Positions 1 to 10,672 of a DNA stretch of 64,000 nucleotides are shown in pieces. The notes below the pieces were generated by a model that did not search any database, was not told the DNA's origin, and worked only from the letters and a program-made list of their open reading frames with translations. Where the stretch lies: assembly GCA_002862095.1 (NCBI GenBank), contig PHSQ01000005.1, positions 213,828 through 277,827 of the forward strand, in the 5' to 3' direction. The stretch comes from Methylocystis sp. KS32. Its GTDB lineage: Bacteria > Pseudomonadota > Alphaproteobacteria > Rhizobiales > Beijerinckiaceae. How positions within the stretch are numbered: position 1 is the stretch's first letter; each line of letters opens with the position of its first letter. A program made the position numbers and the translations under genes.

Positions 1-142
1 CCGGCCGAGGCGGAAAAGGACGATGACGATTAGTTTCATTCGGCTCTCGAACGGTTTCAGTCCTGCCTATGCGCGCGACATCGGCCCCGAAAATCGCCGA
101 GCAGGCCAAATCCGCTGAGCCCATGCGATTGTCGAGGACATA

Positions 143-1090
143 ATGAATCCAATACTTGCGCGCTACGACGCCCGCCTTCCCTTCTCCGTGCAAGAGCGCG
201 ACATTGATTTAGTCTTGGTTGAGCAACTGCATGTAAGCAGTGCTTTCGCCGATTGGCTAACCCGGCGTCTAAACCTGACAAGCGCTGCCGTCGAAACAGC
301 GCGACACAGCGTCTATCGGGAGCATGGTGAAACCGATGTGCTGGTGATTGTCAGGCGCGGGGAAGAGCGTGTTGCGGTCATGATAGAAGACAAGATTGGC
401 GCCCCGATGCAGCCCGGTCAATGTGAGCGCTACCACCTTCGGGGCAGGATTCTTTGCGAGGAAGGCGCCGTCGACCGTTATGCGGCGGTTCTTTGTGCGC
501 CAGAGGGCTATCTTGCCGGCGTGCCGGGCGACCAACCTTGGCACGACCGAATTTCTCTCGAAGAAATAGCCCAGAACATTGAACGTGCAGCGTATCCCGG
601 ATGGGAGTGGCGGCATGCTATTCTCGTGGCTGCGGCCTCGCGACAGACCCGAGCACGCGAGGCCGACAATCGAGCCAATCACGCTTACGATCCCGTTATC
701 GCGCCTCTAAAAAAAGCTTATCGGGACTTCGTGCAATCCCGCTATCCGCAATTGCGGGCTTCTCCTCAGGAAGGCAGAGATCGGGAATATTTTCTCAAGG
801 CGCCGGGGTTGCCGTCCGGCATCAGATTCAAGCACGCCTTCTTTCGCGGCGAGGTCAGCCTGGTTTTCGAAAAGGCCTGGGCGCCAACGGCAGAACGCGA
901 ATTGCAGGGAAAACTTCCACAGGGAGCATGGACCGTTCAACACGGCAGCGAGTTTCATGTCCGAATGCCGGTTGAAATAATGGACCCGCAACTTCGCTTT
1001 GACGAGCAGGAAGAAATCGCGGCAAAGGCGTTAGACCAGGTTCGCGATATGGCAGGCCTCGCACTGTCTGTTGCGAAAGCCCGCCCGTAA
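143..1090 (+). CDS. PD-(D/E)XK nuclease-like protein
   Basis: A 315-residue protein with a nuclease-like core near residues 60-95: a GETDVLVIV strand carrying the acidic residue, then VAVMIEDKIGAP, which reads as the E-x-K half of a PD-(D/E)XK fold. The rest looks soluble, with no membrane segment or signal peptide. This type is usually annotated as a PD-(D/E)XK nuclease family protein and occurs in mobile elements and defence islands; its substrate is unknown. It converges on the AddA-like gene, with only about 44 bases between the stops, so it is not in that operon. The 142 bases before it hold nothing I can name. The fold call is reasonable; a biological role is not assignable. Confidence 0.6.
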   Translation: MNPILARYDARLPFSVQERDIDLVLVEQLHVSSAFADWLTRRLNLTSAAVETARHSVYREHGETDVLVIVRRGEERVAVMIEDKIGAPMQPGQCERYHLRGRILCEEGAVDRYAAVLCAPEGYLAGVPGDQPWHDRISLEEIAQNIERAAYPGWEWRHAILVAAASRQTRAREADNRANHAYDPVIAPLKKAYRDFVQSRYPQLRASPQEGRDREYFLKAPGLPSGIRFKHAFFRGEVSLVFEKAWAPTAERELQGKLPQGAWTVQHGSEFHVRMPVEIMDPQLRFDEQEEIAAKALDQVRDMAGLALSVAKARP

Positions 1091-1134
1091 GCCATCGGCT
1101 CCTCACCTGGACTACGGATTCGGGCAGCGCTTTT

Positions 1135-4100
1135 TCACATTTCCTGCCCTTCGCCACGTGATCGGTTGACTGTGTTGCCGAGCACCAGCACATGCCCCGA
1201 AATCGGAAGATGCAACGCCAACCGTGCCTGCTTTGGCATGTCGGACGCCGCCTGCAACGCCTCGCCATAAAGCCGCAACTGCCCGGAATATTTCTCCGCC
1301 TGCGCCTGCCATTGCGCGCGTCCACCCGGAAAGCTCTTGTGGTCGATGACGATGATTTCGGCCGGTGTCTCGATCACGGCGTCGATGCGGCCTGAAAGCG
1401 TCCGGCCATCGATCCGATGCGTGATCGGCGCTTCCCGCCTCAGAACGCCATCCGGCCATTTTTTGGCGATGAAGGCGCGGAATCGGTCGCTCATCGTCAC
1501 GACGTCGCGGGCGTCGAGGCCAGCGACGCCCCAGACATCGAGCAATCGCGTCGCCAGCGCGATCCGCTTGTCAGAGGGGAAGGCTGGGTCATCGGCGGCG
1601 AGGAAGCGGTGAACCGCCTCGCCGACTTGCGCCATATCGGGCGTCCCGGCAAAGGGCAGGCGCGCGCCGAGATCGATTTCCTCGACGATGCGCGCAGTTT
1701 TGTCTTCCGCCGCGTCGCTTGGCCGCAAGGCGAGGGGCTCAAAGACGGGCGCCGTTTCAACGGAGCTGGCGTAATCGTGTGACAGCGTTTCGACGACGGG
1801 CGGATCGGCGGGCGCGAGCGTTTCGACGCGAACGTCGTGTTCGACGCCGTTGATGGTCATTTTCGTTGCGGGCGTGTTCGGAATGGCAACGGCGGAACCG
1901 CCGGAGGCCGACTTCAATTCGTCAAGCCAGGCAAAGCCGCCATTGGTCGGCGGCAGGGCCAGGACAAGATAGTCACGGGCGCGGGTCGCGCCGACATACA
2001 GGACGCGCGCGCGCTCCTCGCGCTCGATCCGTGCGACCTCCTGTCCCTCGGGCGAGTTCTGCGCCCTCACATCGAGATCGACGCCCTTCTTCTGCGCGCC
2101 GAACGGCCATGGCCAGAGACGCAGCCAGCGGTCTGCGAGCGGATCACGCCAATCGATGTCCTTGGCGGCGCGATCGCTCATGACATGGAGACCGAAGGGA
2201 TTGTTCCTCTGGCCGCGTTCAAGATCGGTGAGGATGACCATCGGCCATTCGAGGCCTTTGGCGCGATGATAGGTCAGAATGGTGATGGCGTCCCGCGCGC
2301 GGCTCGCCGGCTGCTTTCCTTCCTGCTCCGCAAGCCAGGCGCAAAGGCCGGTGACCGTCGACGGCGCGCGATCCTGTTTGCACTCGTCTTCATAGCCGGC
2401 GACGAGAGCGCGGAGAGCTTCGAGATTGAGCATGCGGTCCGGCCCGTCGCCCCAACGCCGCACGGCGTCGGCGACGCCGCCCGCCATCAGCACGGCGTCG
2501 GCGAATTCCACCGGGCTCTTGTGCACGCTCGCCTTGGCGACGACGCGCAAATCTTCCGCCATCGGCACAAGCGCCGCCAAAGCCTCGTGGCCGCCATCTT
2601 CAAGCGAAGCCTCGAACCATTCCGGCTGGCCGTCGCCTGCATGAAGGAGATGGGCCATTTCCGCCAAGGCCAAAGTGTCGCGCTGATCGGCGCACCAGCG
2701 CAAGGCGGCCAACGCCAGTTTCACCTCGGGCGCGCCGAAAAGGCCGCCGCGCTCCAGGGCGACTTTTAGGCTGAAACTCGCCAAGGCGCCTGAAATCTCC
2801 AGGCACCGCTGATTCGTGGCGCAAAGGATGGCGATGTCGCCCGGCGCAAACGGCCGGGATTTGCCGTTCTCGGCTACCCGCCATTCCTCGGCCCGGGCCA
2901 GACGCTCCTTGACGCCATTGGCGAGCGCCGTGGCGCGAGCGGCTATGGTCGCGCCTTGAAGATGCCAGACGTTCAGCGGCGTCCGCTGGTCCGGGAGGTC
3001 GGCGCGATCCACCTCTTCGACGCGGACGGATTTTTCTGGCCGTCCCATCGCCATAAAAGTTTCGCCGAATGCGTCATTGGCGAAAGCGACGAGACGTGGC
3101 CGGCTGCGGTAATTCTTGCCGAGCGTCTGCCCCTCGCCGTTCATGGCTTTCTGGATTTTCGGCGCCACGCGCGTGATCAATTCGGGGTCGGCGCCTCGGA
3201 ATCCGTAGATGGCCTGTTTGGGGTCGTCGACCCAGGCGCTGGTTTGAGCAATCTGGGACAAGGCGACGAACAGCGCCAATTGCAGCGGGCTCGTGTCCTG
3301 GAATTCATCGATATAGACGCTCTCGATCCGTTCGCTCAGCGAAGGGGCGAGATCGGGGCGGGTGAACAGGCCCAGGGCCAAACGCTCCTGGTCGACGAAA
3401 TCGATCAGGCCCCATTTGCGCTTGTGGTCGTCATAGGCCTTCAGGGACTCGGCGGCGCTGGCGAAAATCGTCTTGATGTAGCACTCGACATTTTCGATCA
3501 GACGCGGGTGGCGAGCGAAGGCGCTGGCGGCCTTGCGCAACGGCTCGAAATGCGGATCGTCGGCCGCAGTCCCTTTGAGCTTGGCCAGCCGAGCCCAGTT
3601 GGGCCAGGAGATATCGGCGGTTTTTGGCGCCCGGGCTATTTCGCGCAAAGTTTCCAGCGCGCCGGCGTGCCCTTGGTTAGGCCTTCATTGTTCGGGTAAC
3701 GCGCCAGGAGCGCGCCAATCGCGGCGCTGAGTTCGGCGTCGAGGCCGGCCTCGGTCTCGCCGGCAAGCGGCTTCGGCGCGACCCGCGCAAAGCCTTCCGC
3801 CGACCGGCGGGCGAAATCCTGGAATTTCTCCGCCGCCATATCGTTGGCGCGCGCGCTGGAGACAATGTTGTTGACGTCCATGCGCCAGTCGTAATGCTCC
3901 TGTCCATCGAAATGACCCAACCGGCGGGCGAGATCGTCAAGTTCGGTTGCGTATCGCGCAATGGCCCCGTCGGCGGCCTTCCGGAAAACCTTGGTTTGCG
4001 CCTCATCGCTGATGACTTCCGCAACCGGAGAAAGCCCCAAGCCGAGCGCGAATTCGCCGATCAGGCCGCCGCAAACGCTGTCCACCGTGCCGATTCGCGC

Positions 4101-4334
4101 GCCGAGAAGCCGAATGGCCTGCGCCGCAAGTCCGTTTTTAAGCAGGCTGCCGCGGATGCGTTCGCGCAATTCCTCGGCCGCCCTGACCGTGAAAGTGGTC
4201 GCGAGAATGGTCTCCGGCTTGCACCCTTCGATCGTCTCGGCCTCGATCATCTCGGTGAGGCGGTAGGTCTTGCCGGTTCCGGCCGAGGCCGTGACGATAT
4301 CGACGCTGTGCAGGTTTTTCTTCGCGCTCATCAT
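1135..4334 (-). pseudogene. AddA-like UvrD helicase-nuclease, frameshifted
   Basis: Two reading frames make one protein of about 1,065 residues. The 5' frame (4334 to about 3645) has the helicase P-loop ASAGTGKT near residue 20. The 3' frame (about 3660 to 1135) has motif II DEFQDTS, UvrD motifs around TYHRAKGLEW, and a C-terminal RecB-type nuclease with GRIDAVIE and IVIDHK. Together this is the AddA layout: ATP-driven unwinding plus cutting of double-strand ends. The frames join if one base is restored in the GC run near 3655-3665, giving TPAALETLREIA. The ATG at 4334 overlaps the stop of the AddB-like gene (ATGATGA), which implies translational coupling. The break may be a real mutation or an assembly error. 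The protein is divergent from chromosomal AddA. Confidence 0.8.
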
Positions 4335-7006
4335 TCCCTCCCGCACAACGTGGCGAAATCGCAATATTTGCAATTGGGCGGCGTCATCAGGATCGGATCG
4401 TTGAATTTCGCCTGATCGACTTCGTCTTGGTCGAAGGTGGCGCGGACCGCGCCGCCAGACATTTCCTTCATCGCCGCGCGCCAGGATTTCTCGATCCTTT
4501 TCCAGGTCTCGCGCGGGGTTTCCCCCTCGATCGCGACGACCGATCCGTTGAAGCCCTGCGCGCCGGTGACAAATCGCTTCTGGCGCAGCATGAAGTAGCC
4601 AGTCGGGACGGCCGTTTTCGCATCGCCGACATGTCTGGCATAAACGGCCAGCTGGATGGCGACGCCGTCCGCGATCTCCTTGCGCCGGTATTTGTCGGTG
4701 CGCTGCCATTTGAGGTCGATCACGACAGGGCGGCCGTCCTCCTCCTCGGCGAGCAGATCGATACTGCCGCGAATGCCGGTTTTGGCGCCGAGGCTTCCTG
4801 CATCCTCGAAGCCTTTTTCCATCGCGACGATCGACAGCTTGTTGGCGCGGAGAAACCGCGTCAGTTCGGCCAGAGCCTCTGGGATGGCCTGCCGCGCCGT
4901 GGCGAGGTCGCGCGCCGCTCCGGGCAGGAGCAAGGTCGCGGCCATCTGCGGCAGGAACTCCTCAAGCAGCGCCCGGGCGAGATTGACGGCTTCGCCAGGA
5001 TCAGGCGGCGCGCCCGGTTTGAACAAGGTTTCGGCGATCTTGTGGGCGAGCGTGCCGAACAAGGCGTCGCCACCCGCCAGCGACTGGCGGACGCCGCTTT
5101 CGAGCGAGCTGACATAGTTCAGGGTCCATTGCAACGGGCAACTCAAGAGCGACGATAAAGAACTTGCTGACTCGAACTCGCGCGGCGCAATCCTGTCGGC
5201 GGGCGCCGACCATTCGCCGCGGCGTTCAGGCAGAGAGCCGGGTTCGACCTCGCGGTGGATCAGAATACGCCCGGCAAATTGTGGCGCGGGCTCGGACAAG
5301 ATCGTCTCGGCGCGCGCGCCGATCCGCATTTCGAGACCAGGACGGCCGGCAACGAGCGCATGCCATAGCGGGTGAGACTTGACCTCCTCGCCCCCCGCCA
5401 TCGAGGAGCGGACCAAGATGAGCTTCTTGCGCGCATGCCGCACCGGCTGCTCCCAGGCGCTCGCGATGCGGCGGAGCGCCAGCGACGGATCGTCGATCGG
5501 ACTTCCCGCCTGCTTGAGCGCCTCCCGTTCATCGGAATCCCAAATGGCGCGCTGGGCGATTTCGCCATTGTCGGCGAAGTGCCACCAGATGGCCGTATCG
5601 GCCGGGCCCCAGATGGCGCCGGGATGGGCGACTGCGCGCCAGGGAGCGGCCTCCGCCAAAGCGGTCGGATCGCTCACGCCGGCGCCGATCACCTGCTCGA
5701 TCATCCGCTCGATCAGCAGGCGGTCGAATGTTTCGGCCTCGGTCGCCTCAATCGCCGCACCAAGATCGCTGGCGGCGGTCGCCAGCGCCAGGAACAGCGC
5801 GTCGTCAGTGGCCCCGAAACGCGCCGACGCCCAGGCGCCGACGCGGCCGGCGATCCCGCGCGCGGCGGCGCGCGGGATGCCAATAATCGGATCATGCCGC
5901 TCGGGTTCGACATAGGCGCGCCAAGCGGCAATGGCCGCGGCGCGCTTGGCCTCGGAGTCATCGGGCGACTTCTCGGCAAAGCGTTTGGCGATGTCCTCGA
6001 AAACCTCCTGCCAAAGCGGACCGCCGACGCCGGGGGGCTGAGCAACCCTGGAAGCAAGCCTGTTTGCCGCCCAGCGAGGCAAAGGGCTTACGGGCAGGAG
6101 CAGAAAATCGAGCAGGCTTTTCGGATCCGGCGGATTCCAGGCCAGCGCGAAGGCGAGCGGCAAAACCTGCAACAGGGCGCGATGCGGCGATGGCGTCGAT
6201 GCGCCGAGCCGCGGAAGGCCGACGCGATGTAGAGCGTGGTCGAGCAAGGCGCTGTCCTTGCCCAGGACAAATAGGAGCCCTTCATTGGAATTTTTGTCGG
6301 CGGCGAGCCATGCGGCGATCGCCTCGGCCGCGACGAGTTCGGTGTCGGCCGTCAAAAGGCAGACTGAGCCGTCGCCGGCAAGATCAGGGGCGGACCGCTT
6401 GCTTTCAAAGGGCGTCAACAGGCGCGCCAGATCGGTCGAGCCTCGATCGGCATCCGTCGCGTCGCGGGCGGTGACCGAAACGCCACAGGCTTCGAGGGCA
6501 TCGAGAAGACGCCGCCATCCCGCGGGCAGATCGCCGCGCTCATCGATCAGTTCGATTAAAGCCAGCGGGAGCTTCGGCTTCTCGCCAAGCGCAGCAATCG
6601 CCGCCTGAAGCCGGTCAGAGAGGCCCGAAGGAAGATCAGGGCCGGCGCTTTCCGCCGCCGCCAGATCCGCGAGGTGCCTTGAGGAGATTGACATTCCCGG
6701 CCGCCATCCGGCCTCGACCAGTTCGTCGCGCCAGTTCAGCAGTTCGCGCGCGGTCGACCACGAATCCTTCTTGAAGGATTCCGACCAGAACCGCTCGCCT
6801 CCGCAGGCTTCCAGCTTGCGCCGATAAATGGCGATGCGCTTGACCCCCGCGCTGGCGGGGGCGCCGAGGCGGAGCATCGTCTCGATGTGGTCGAGCAGCC
6901 GCATCGGGCCAACGACAGCGGCGTCCACGACGGCCGCACCAGCGCCGGGATGTTCGGGCCAGGCGCCGGCATCGGCGAACGAGGAAAACACAAGACGAAG
7001 GGACAT
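4331..7006 (-). CDS. AddB-like Fe-S PD-(D/E)XK nuclease
   Basis: About 891 residues from the ATG at 7006, chosen because ACGAGG lies just upstream; a longer frame reaches 7105. The C-terminal third is an AddB-type nuclease: LLSCPLQW gives the first cluster cysteine, GSIDLLAEE and VVIDLKWQR give the catalytic D and D-x-K, and the end NCKYCDFATLC gives three more cysteines, matching the four-Cys iron-sulphur staple of AddB. The N-terminal part is weakly helicase-like without a clear P-loop. It should act with the downstream AddA-like protein, whose start overlaps its stop. The set is an accessory pair on a mobile element. It could serve recombination of the element, end processing or defence; the sequence does not decide. 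Confidence 0.78.
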   Translation of the reverse strand: MSLRLVFSSFADAGAWPEHPGAGAAVVDAAVVGPMRLLDHIETMLRLGAPASAGVKRIAIYRRKLEACGGERFWSESFKKDSWSTARELLNWRDELVEAGWRPGMSISSRHLADLAAAESAGPDLPSGLSDRLQAAIAALGEKPKLPLALIELIDERGDLPAGWRRLLDALEACGVSVTARDATDADRGSTDLARLLTPFESKRSAPDLAGDGSVCLLTADTELVAAEAIAAWLAADKNSNEGLLFVLGKDSALLDHALHRVGLPRLGASTPSPHRALLQVLPLAFALAWNPPDPKSLLDFLLLPVSPLPRWAANRLASRVAQPPGVGGPLWQEVFEDIAKRFAEKSPDDSEAKRAAAIAAWRAYVEPERHDPIIGIPRAAARGIAGRVGAWASARFGATDDALFLALATAASDLGAAIEATEAETFDRLLIERMIEQVIGAGVSDPTALAEAAPWRAVAHPGAIWGPADTAIWWHFADNGEIAQRAIWDSDEREALKQAGSPIDDPSLALRRIASAWEQPVRHARKKLILVRSSMAGGEEVKSHPLWHALVAGRPGLEMRIGARAETILSEPAPQFAGRILIHREVEPGSLPERRGEWSAPADRIAPREFESASSLSSLLSCPLQWTLNYVSSLESGVRQSLAGGDALFGTLAHKIAETLFKPGAPPDPGEAVNLARALLEEFLPQMAATLLLPGAARDLATARQAIPEALAELTRFLRANKLSIVAMEKGFEDAGSLGAKTGIRGSIDLLAEEEDGRPVVIDLKWQRTDKYRRKEIADGVAIQLAVYARHVGDAKTAVPTGYFMLRQKRFVTGAQGFNGSVVAIEGETPRETWKRIEKSWRAAMKEMSGGAVRATFDQDEVDQAKFNDPILMTPPNCKYCDFATLCGRE

Positions 7007-7124
7007 GTTGGCCTCGTGGCTAAAAGATTGCGGCGAAAACATCAGCGGAACAGGCCGCAAGCCTGGACCTGCGACGCGACCTGAACGGGCGGGATTCATT
7101 TGCACTCATGGCGCGTCCCCCCCG

Positions 7125-8062
7125 TCAATTCGAGGCCGGCACGACAGGGGCGTCGGGATCGTGCGGTCCCGGAACGAGGCCTGCCGCGACGACGCTGCTC
7201 ACGCCGTCGACATGGCATTCCTGGTCATCGAAGAAGATGTGCGCGCCGGTCGCGGCAAGGATCGGCGCCTTTTCGTGCCCGCCGACGAAATGAGCTTCGT
7301 CGGCTGGCGTTCCCCAGGAGCGCAACGTCTGGATTACGCGCTCATGGGCCGGCGCGTTTCTGGCGGTGACGATCGCGGTCCTGATGCGACTTGTGCCGTC
7401 GGGACGCATAAAGCGCTTTCGCAATTCCCCAGCTTGGGAAGGAAGCTCTTCCCGAACGGTCCCGGCGCCATGGGAATTTCAGCGTTCCTGACTTCATGCT
7501 CCAGGAATCTTTCGAGCCCCTGTTCCTTGTAGATCCGATCCGACTCGGCGCTAAACACAACCGCGTCGCCATCGAAGGCGAGCCGCACTTCATCGAAAGG
7601 GGCTTGATGGGCAATATTTGGCGCAGAGCCAAGCCGCGCCCCCGCCGCGCCGGCGGCGACGACAGCGCGCACATCATCATTATCATTCGACAGAAACAGA
7701 TCGATCCTCCAGGCCGCAACGAAAGGCGCCACGGATCGGCCAGACAGGAAACTGCCGTGCTTTATCGATAGCCCATGATCTTTGCAGGAATTGAAGGCGC
7801 GCAATGAGAGGTCGGGCGAATTCTTTGACAGGACGATGACCTCGACCAGCCGTTCGCCATCGGCCGGGTTCAGGGCGAGAAGGCGCCGAACGACTTCGAA
7901 TGCCGCGCCAGGCTTCAAAGGAGTCTTTTCTCGCGCCCTTTGCAATTCGGAATAGGCCATCACCCCCTCGGCCTCGAACAACGCATGTTCTTCTTCGAGG
8001 TCGAATAACGCGCGGGTCGAAACGCCGATGGTCAGCGGCAATTGGGTGACAGTCGGGTCCAT
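7125..8062 (-). pseudogene. cytosolic 5'-nucleotidase family protein, frameshifted
   Basis: Two frames together give a protein of about 313 residues typical of the 5'-nucleotidase family PF06189. The first frame has IGVSTRALFDLEEEHALF, then VIVLSKNSPDLSLRAFNS, then VRLAFDGDAVVFS. The second has TAIVTARNAPAHERV and HIFFDDQECHV, the HAD-like closing motifs. They join if the four-G run in CTGGGGAATTG near 7430 had five Gs, giving KLGELRKRFMRP. The ATG at 8062 is chosen because it gives the family's normal N-terminus; the longer frame to 8089 lies inside IS630. Expected activity is hydrolysis of nucleoside monophosphates in the cytosol. It lies 118 bases before the AddB-like gene on the same strand. 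Confidence 0.78.
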
Positions 8063-8075
8063 GCTGAAGGAACTA

Positions 8076-9311
8076 GTGGCCCGAGTCATTCGAACTGAGG
8101 GTATAGGGTTTTCAGCTTAACGCGGGCGTCTTCGGTCGTGAACTGCCAGTCGGCTTTCATGCAGCGCTTGTTGCGATTGTTTTGCCATGCGGCGACTTCC
8201 GCAATCAGTGTCGCCTTGTCGGGGATGCGGCGATCGAGGCATTGAGTTGCAAGGACGGCGAGCTCAGACTCTGCCATGTCGAGCCAGCTTCCATGCTTGG
8301 GCGTGAAATGCCATTCGAAGCGCTCGACGAGCCGTCGCGCCTCGGCGGCGGGAAAGGCGGCGTAGAGCGATGCCGGCACGTGCGTCGAGAGGTTGTCCTG
8401 CACCAGCACGATCTTCGTCGCGTCAGGGAAATGCGTATCGGATAGTTCTTTGAGGACATGCGCGTAGTCAATGGCGGCGTGGCGGTCGGCGACCTTGACG
8501 CAGCGCCAGCCTTCCAGCGGCGCGAACATCATGAACAGGCTGGCCACGCCATTGCGCTCGTATTCGTAATCGTGGCGCGCCTTGCGTCCGGGCGCGGCGG
8601 GAATGGGCGCGCGCGTCTCGGCGATCATTTGCTTTGTCGTCTCGTCGAGGCACACTACGGGATGCTGCCGATCATGCGGCCGTTGATAGACCTCCAGCAC
8701 GTCTTCCATCGCGGCGACGAAGCCCGCGTTGGCGTGCGGCGGGATCACCCATTGCTGCTTAAGATGCGGCTTGAGAATGTTTTTTTGAGCGTGCGTCCGA
8801 TCGTGTTGTCGCTGGCCTTGGCGACGATATTCAGCTCGACGACCTTCTGTTCGAGCAGGCTCAGCGTCCATCGGGCGTAACCCGCCGGCGCCGGCCCGCA
8901 GGCCAGCGCAATCAGCTTGGCTTCCGCTACGCCATCGAAAATTCGACGCGGCGCAGAGCGCGGATTGTATTTGCGCGTCAATACCGCCTCGAACCCTTCC
9001 TCCACCAATTGGCGGCGCGTCCGCTCGACGTTAGCGACGCTGGTGTCCAAAGCGGCGGAAATCTCGCTGTCGCTCCAGCCTTCGCCGGCGTCCGACACAT
9101 CGGCCTTCAGCAGGATGCGCGCCTTCGTCGACAACTGCGCCGAACGATGCCCGGAGCGGATGAACTCCGAGAGTTTCTCACGCTCCTCCGCGCTCAAGCG
9201 AACCACGTATTTCTTGACGGCGATCTCTTTCCCGGCCACGAATCACCTCCATCGCTGATGCGCAGCGACAGAGATTCAGAACTCACCGTCAAAAGCAATG
9301 ACGGCGGCCAC
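8076..9311 (-). mobile_element. IS630-family insertion sequence, 1,236 bp
   Basis: Both ends are visible. The left end begins GTGGCCCGAGTCATTCG and the right end, read inward, begins GTGGCCGCCGTCATTGC, an imperfect inverted repeat. TA flanks it at 8074-8075 and 9312-9313, the target duplication typical of the Tc1/IS630 group. The element carries one transposase in two frames. It landed 12 bases upstream of the nucleotidase start at 8062 and so separates that gene from its original promoter. Confidence 0.88.
8086..9239 (-). CDS. IS630-family transposase, two frames joined at an A7 run
   Basis: The first frame (9239 to 8745) has the helix-turn-helix region, with SDSEISAALDTSVANVERTR. The second (to 8086) has the DDE core: VVCLDETTKQ, then VLVQDNLSTH, then WHFTPKHGSWLDMAE. 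The frames meet at seven As on the minus strand (8786-8780). A -1 slip there turns LKKTF into LKKNILKPHLKQQ and gives a normal full-length protein. Several IS630 members are known to use frameshifting, so this is probably programmed rather than damage. Confidence 0.85.
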
Positions 9312-9313
9312 TA

Positions 9314-9649
9314 GCGGTCATAAATGCAAGTCTGCGCAATCGATGTGACAAAAGCGGACGTAGACGTCCGGGCGATCCCTTGGAATCACCATGCAGCTTC
9401 TCGTTGCGCGAAGGTACGACCTCTCTGTGATCAGCGCAATGCTGACGGTTTCCGTCTCATGCTGGTCGAGCCATCTCCAGACATGGCCAGAGGCACTTCC
9501 TTCGAGATGAGACCGCCGCCGCCGTTCTCCTGTATTTGCACGCCACGGCACTACGCCGGTAAATCCTTGTTGAATCGGCCCTAAATCCGGCTCTTTTAAT
9601 CGACCCCGCAAGGGGAAGGTCTGTCGATCCCCGCTGAACTCGGGGCGAC
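9314..9649. promoter_or_regulatory. trbB upstream region with two GC hairpins
   Basis: I see no convincing gene in these 336 bases. Just before trbB there are two short hairpins: CCCC-GCAA-GGGG around 9604-9615, and CCCCG (9629-9633) with CGGGG (9641-9645) around a seven-base loop. The second ends four bases before the ATG at 9650 and would cover the ribosome-binding site, so it could restrain translation of trbB and the genes coupled to it. A CopG-type gene and traG often precede trbB in such elements; neither is present here. Confidence 0.4.
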
Positions 9650-10672
9650 ATGAAGGCTTCACATCCCAATTCGGAAGGCTTGGCGCGGGGCGCGCGGATG
9701 CTGCGCACCGCGCTCGGCCCGGCCATTGCGCGGTTTCTGGAAGACGCCGCCGTCGTCGAGGTGATGCTGAACCCGGACGGGCGTATCTGGATCGACCGGC
9801 TCTCCGAAGGGCTGTCCGATACGGGCGAACGGCTGTCGCCCGCCGATGGCGAGCGCATCGTGCGCCTGGTCGCGCATCATGTCGGCGCCGAGGTCCATGC
9901 AGGCAGCCCGCGCGTCTCGGCCGAACTTCCCGAGACGGGGGAGCGGTTCGAGGGGCTTCTTCCACCCGTCGTCGCGGCGCCGGCCTTCGCCATCCGCAAG
10001 CCGGCCGTCGCGGTGTTCACGCTCGACGATTATGTCGCGGCCGGGATCATGTCGGCGGGACAGGCCGAGACGCTGCGCGAGGGCGTCGCGTCTCGCGCCA
10101 ACATACTCGTCGCCGGCGGCACCTCCACCGGCAAGACGACGCTGACCAACGCGTTGCTCGCCGAGGTGGCGAAGACCTCCGATCGCGTTGTCATCATCGA
10201 GGATACCCGCGAGTTGCAATGCGCCGCGCCCAACCTCGTCGCTATGCGCACCAAGGATGGCGTCGCCTCGCTTTCGGATCTCGTCCGCTCCAGCTTACGC
10301 CTGCGCCCCGACCGCATCCCGGTCGGCGAGGTGCGCGGCGCGGAAGCGTTGGACCTCCTGAAGGCGTGGGGCACCGGCCATCCCGGCGGCGTCGGCACCA
10401 TCCACTCCGGTTCGGCCATCGGTGCGCTCCGCCGCATGGAGCAACTCATCCAGGAGGCCGTCGTCACCGTGCCGCGCGCCCTGATCGCGGAGACGATCGA
10501 TCTCGTCGCTGTCCTCTCCGGACGCGGACGCAAACGCCGCCTCGCCGAACTCGCCCGCGTCGAAGGCCTCGGCCCCGATGGCGATTACCGCGTCGCGCCA
10601 GCCGCCATCGATGCCGCTGACCTGCCCATTTCTCCGCTCCCCGCATCCATCGCCCAAGGAGACCACGCATGA
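9650..10672 (+). CDS. trbB: conjugal transfer ATPase TrbB
   Basis: A 340-residue VirB11-type secretion ATPase. It has a Walker A motif GGTSTGKT near residue 157, [10 protein letters not shown] (Asp box and Walker B region) near 185, [15 protein letters not shown], and the [12 protein letters not shown]is box. It forms a cytoplasmic hexamer powering mating-pair formation and pilus biogenesis. It is the first gene of the trb cluster; its stop overlaps the ATG of trbC (ATGA at 10669), so the genes are coupled. Length and motif order are normal for TrbB. Confidence 0.95.
   Translation: MKASHPNSEGLARGARMLRTALGPAIARFLEDAAVVEVMLNPDGRIWIDRLSEGLSDTGERLSPADGERIVRLVAHHVGAEVHAGSPRVSAELPETGERFEGLLPPVVAAPAFAIRKPAVAVFTLDDYVAAGIMSAGQAETLREGVASRANILVAGGTSTGKTTLTNALLAEVAKTSDRVVIIEDTRELQCAAPNLVAMRTKDGVASLSDLVRSSLRLRPDRIPVGEVRGAEALDLLKAWGTGHPGGVGTIHSGSAIGALRRMEQLIQEAVVTVPRALIAETIDLVAVLSGRGRKRRLAELARVEGLGPDGDYRVAPAAIDAADLPISPLPASIAQGDHA

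Noticed and set aside
1837..2769. A 310-residue frame antisense to the AddA-like gene
   Set aside because: The opposite strand has continuous helicase and nuclease motifs.
9318..9965. A 215-residue minus-strand frame upstream of trbB
   Set aside because: Half of it is antisense to trbB and the rest matches no family I know; no ribosome-binding site was seen.
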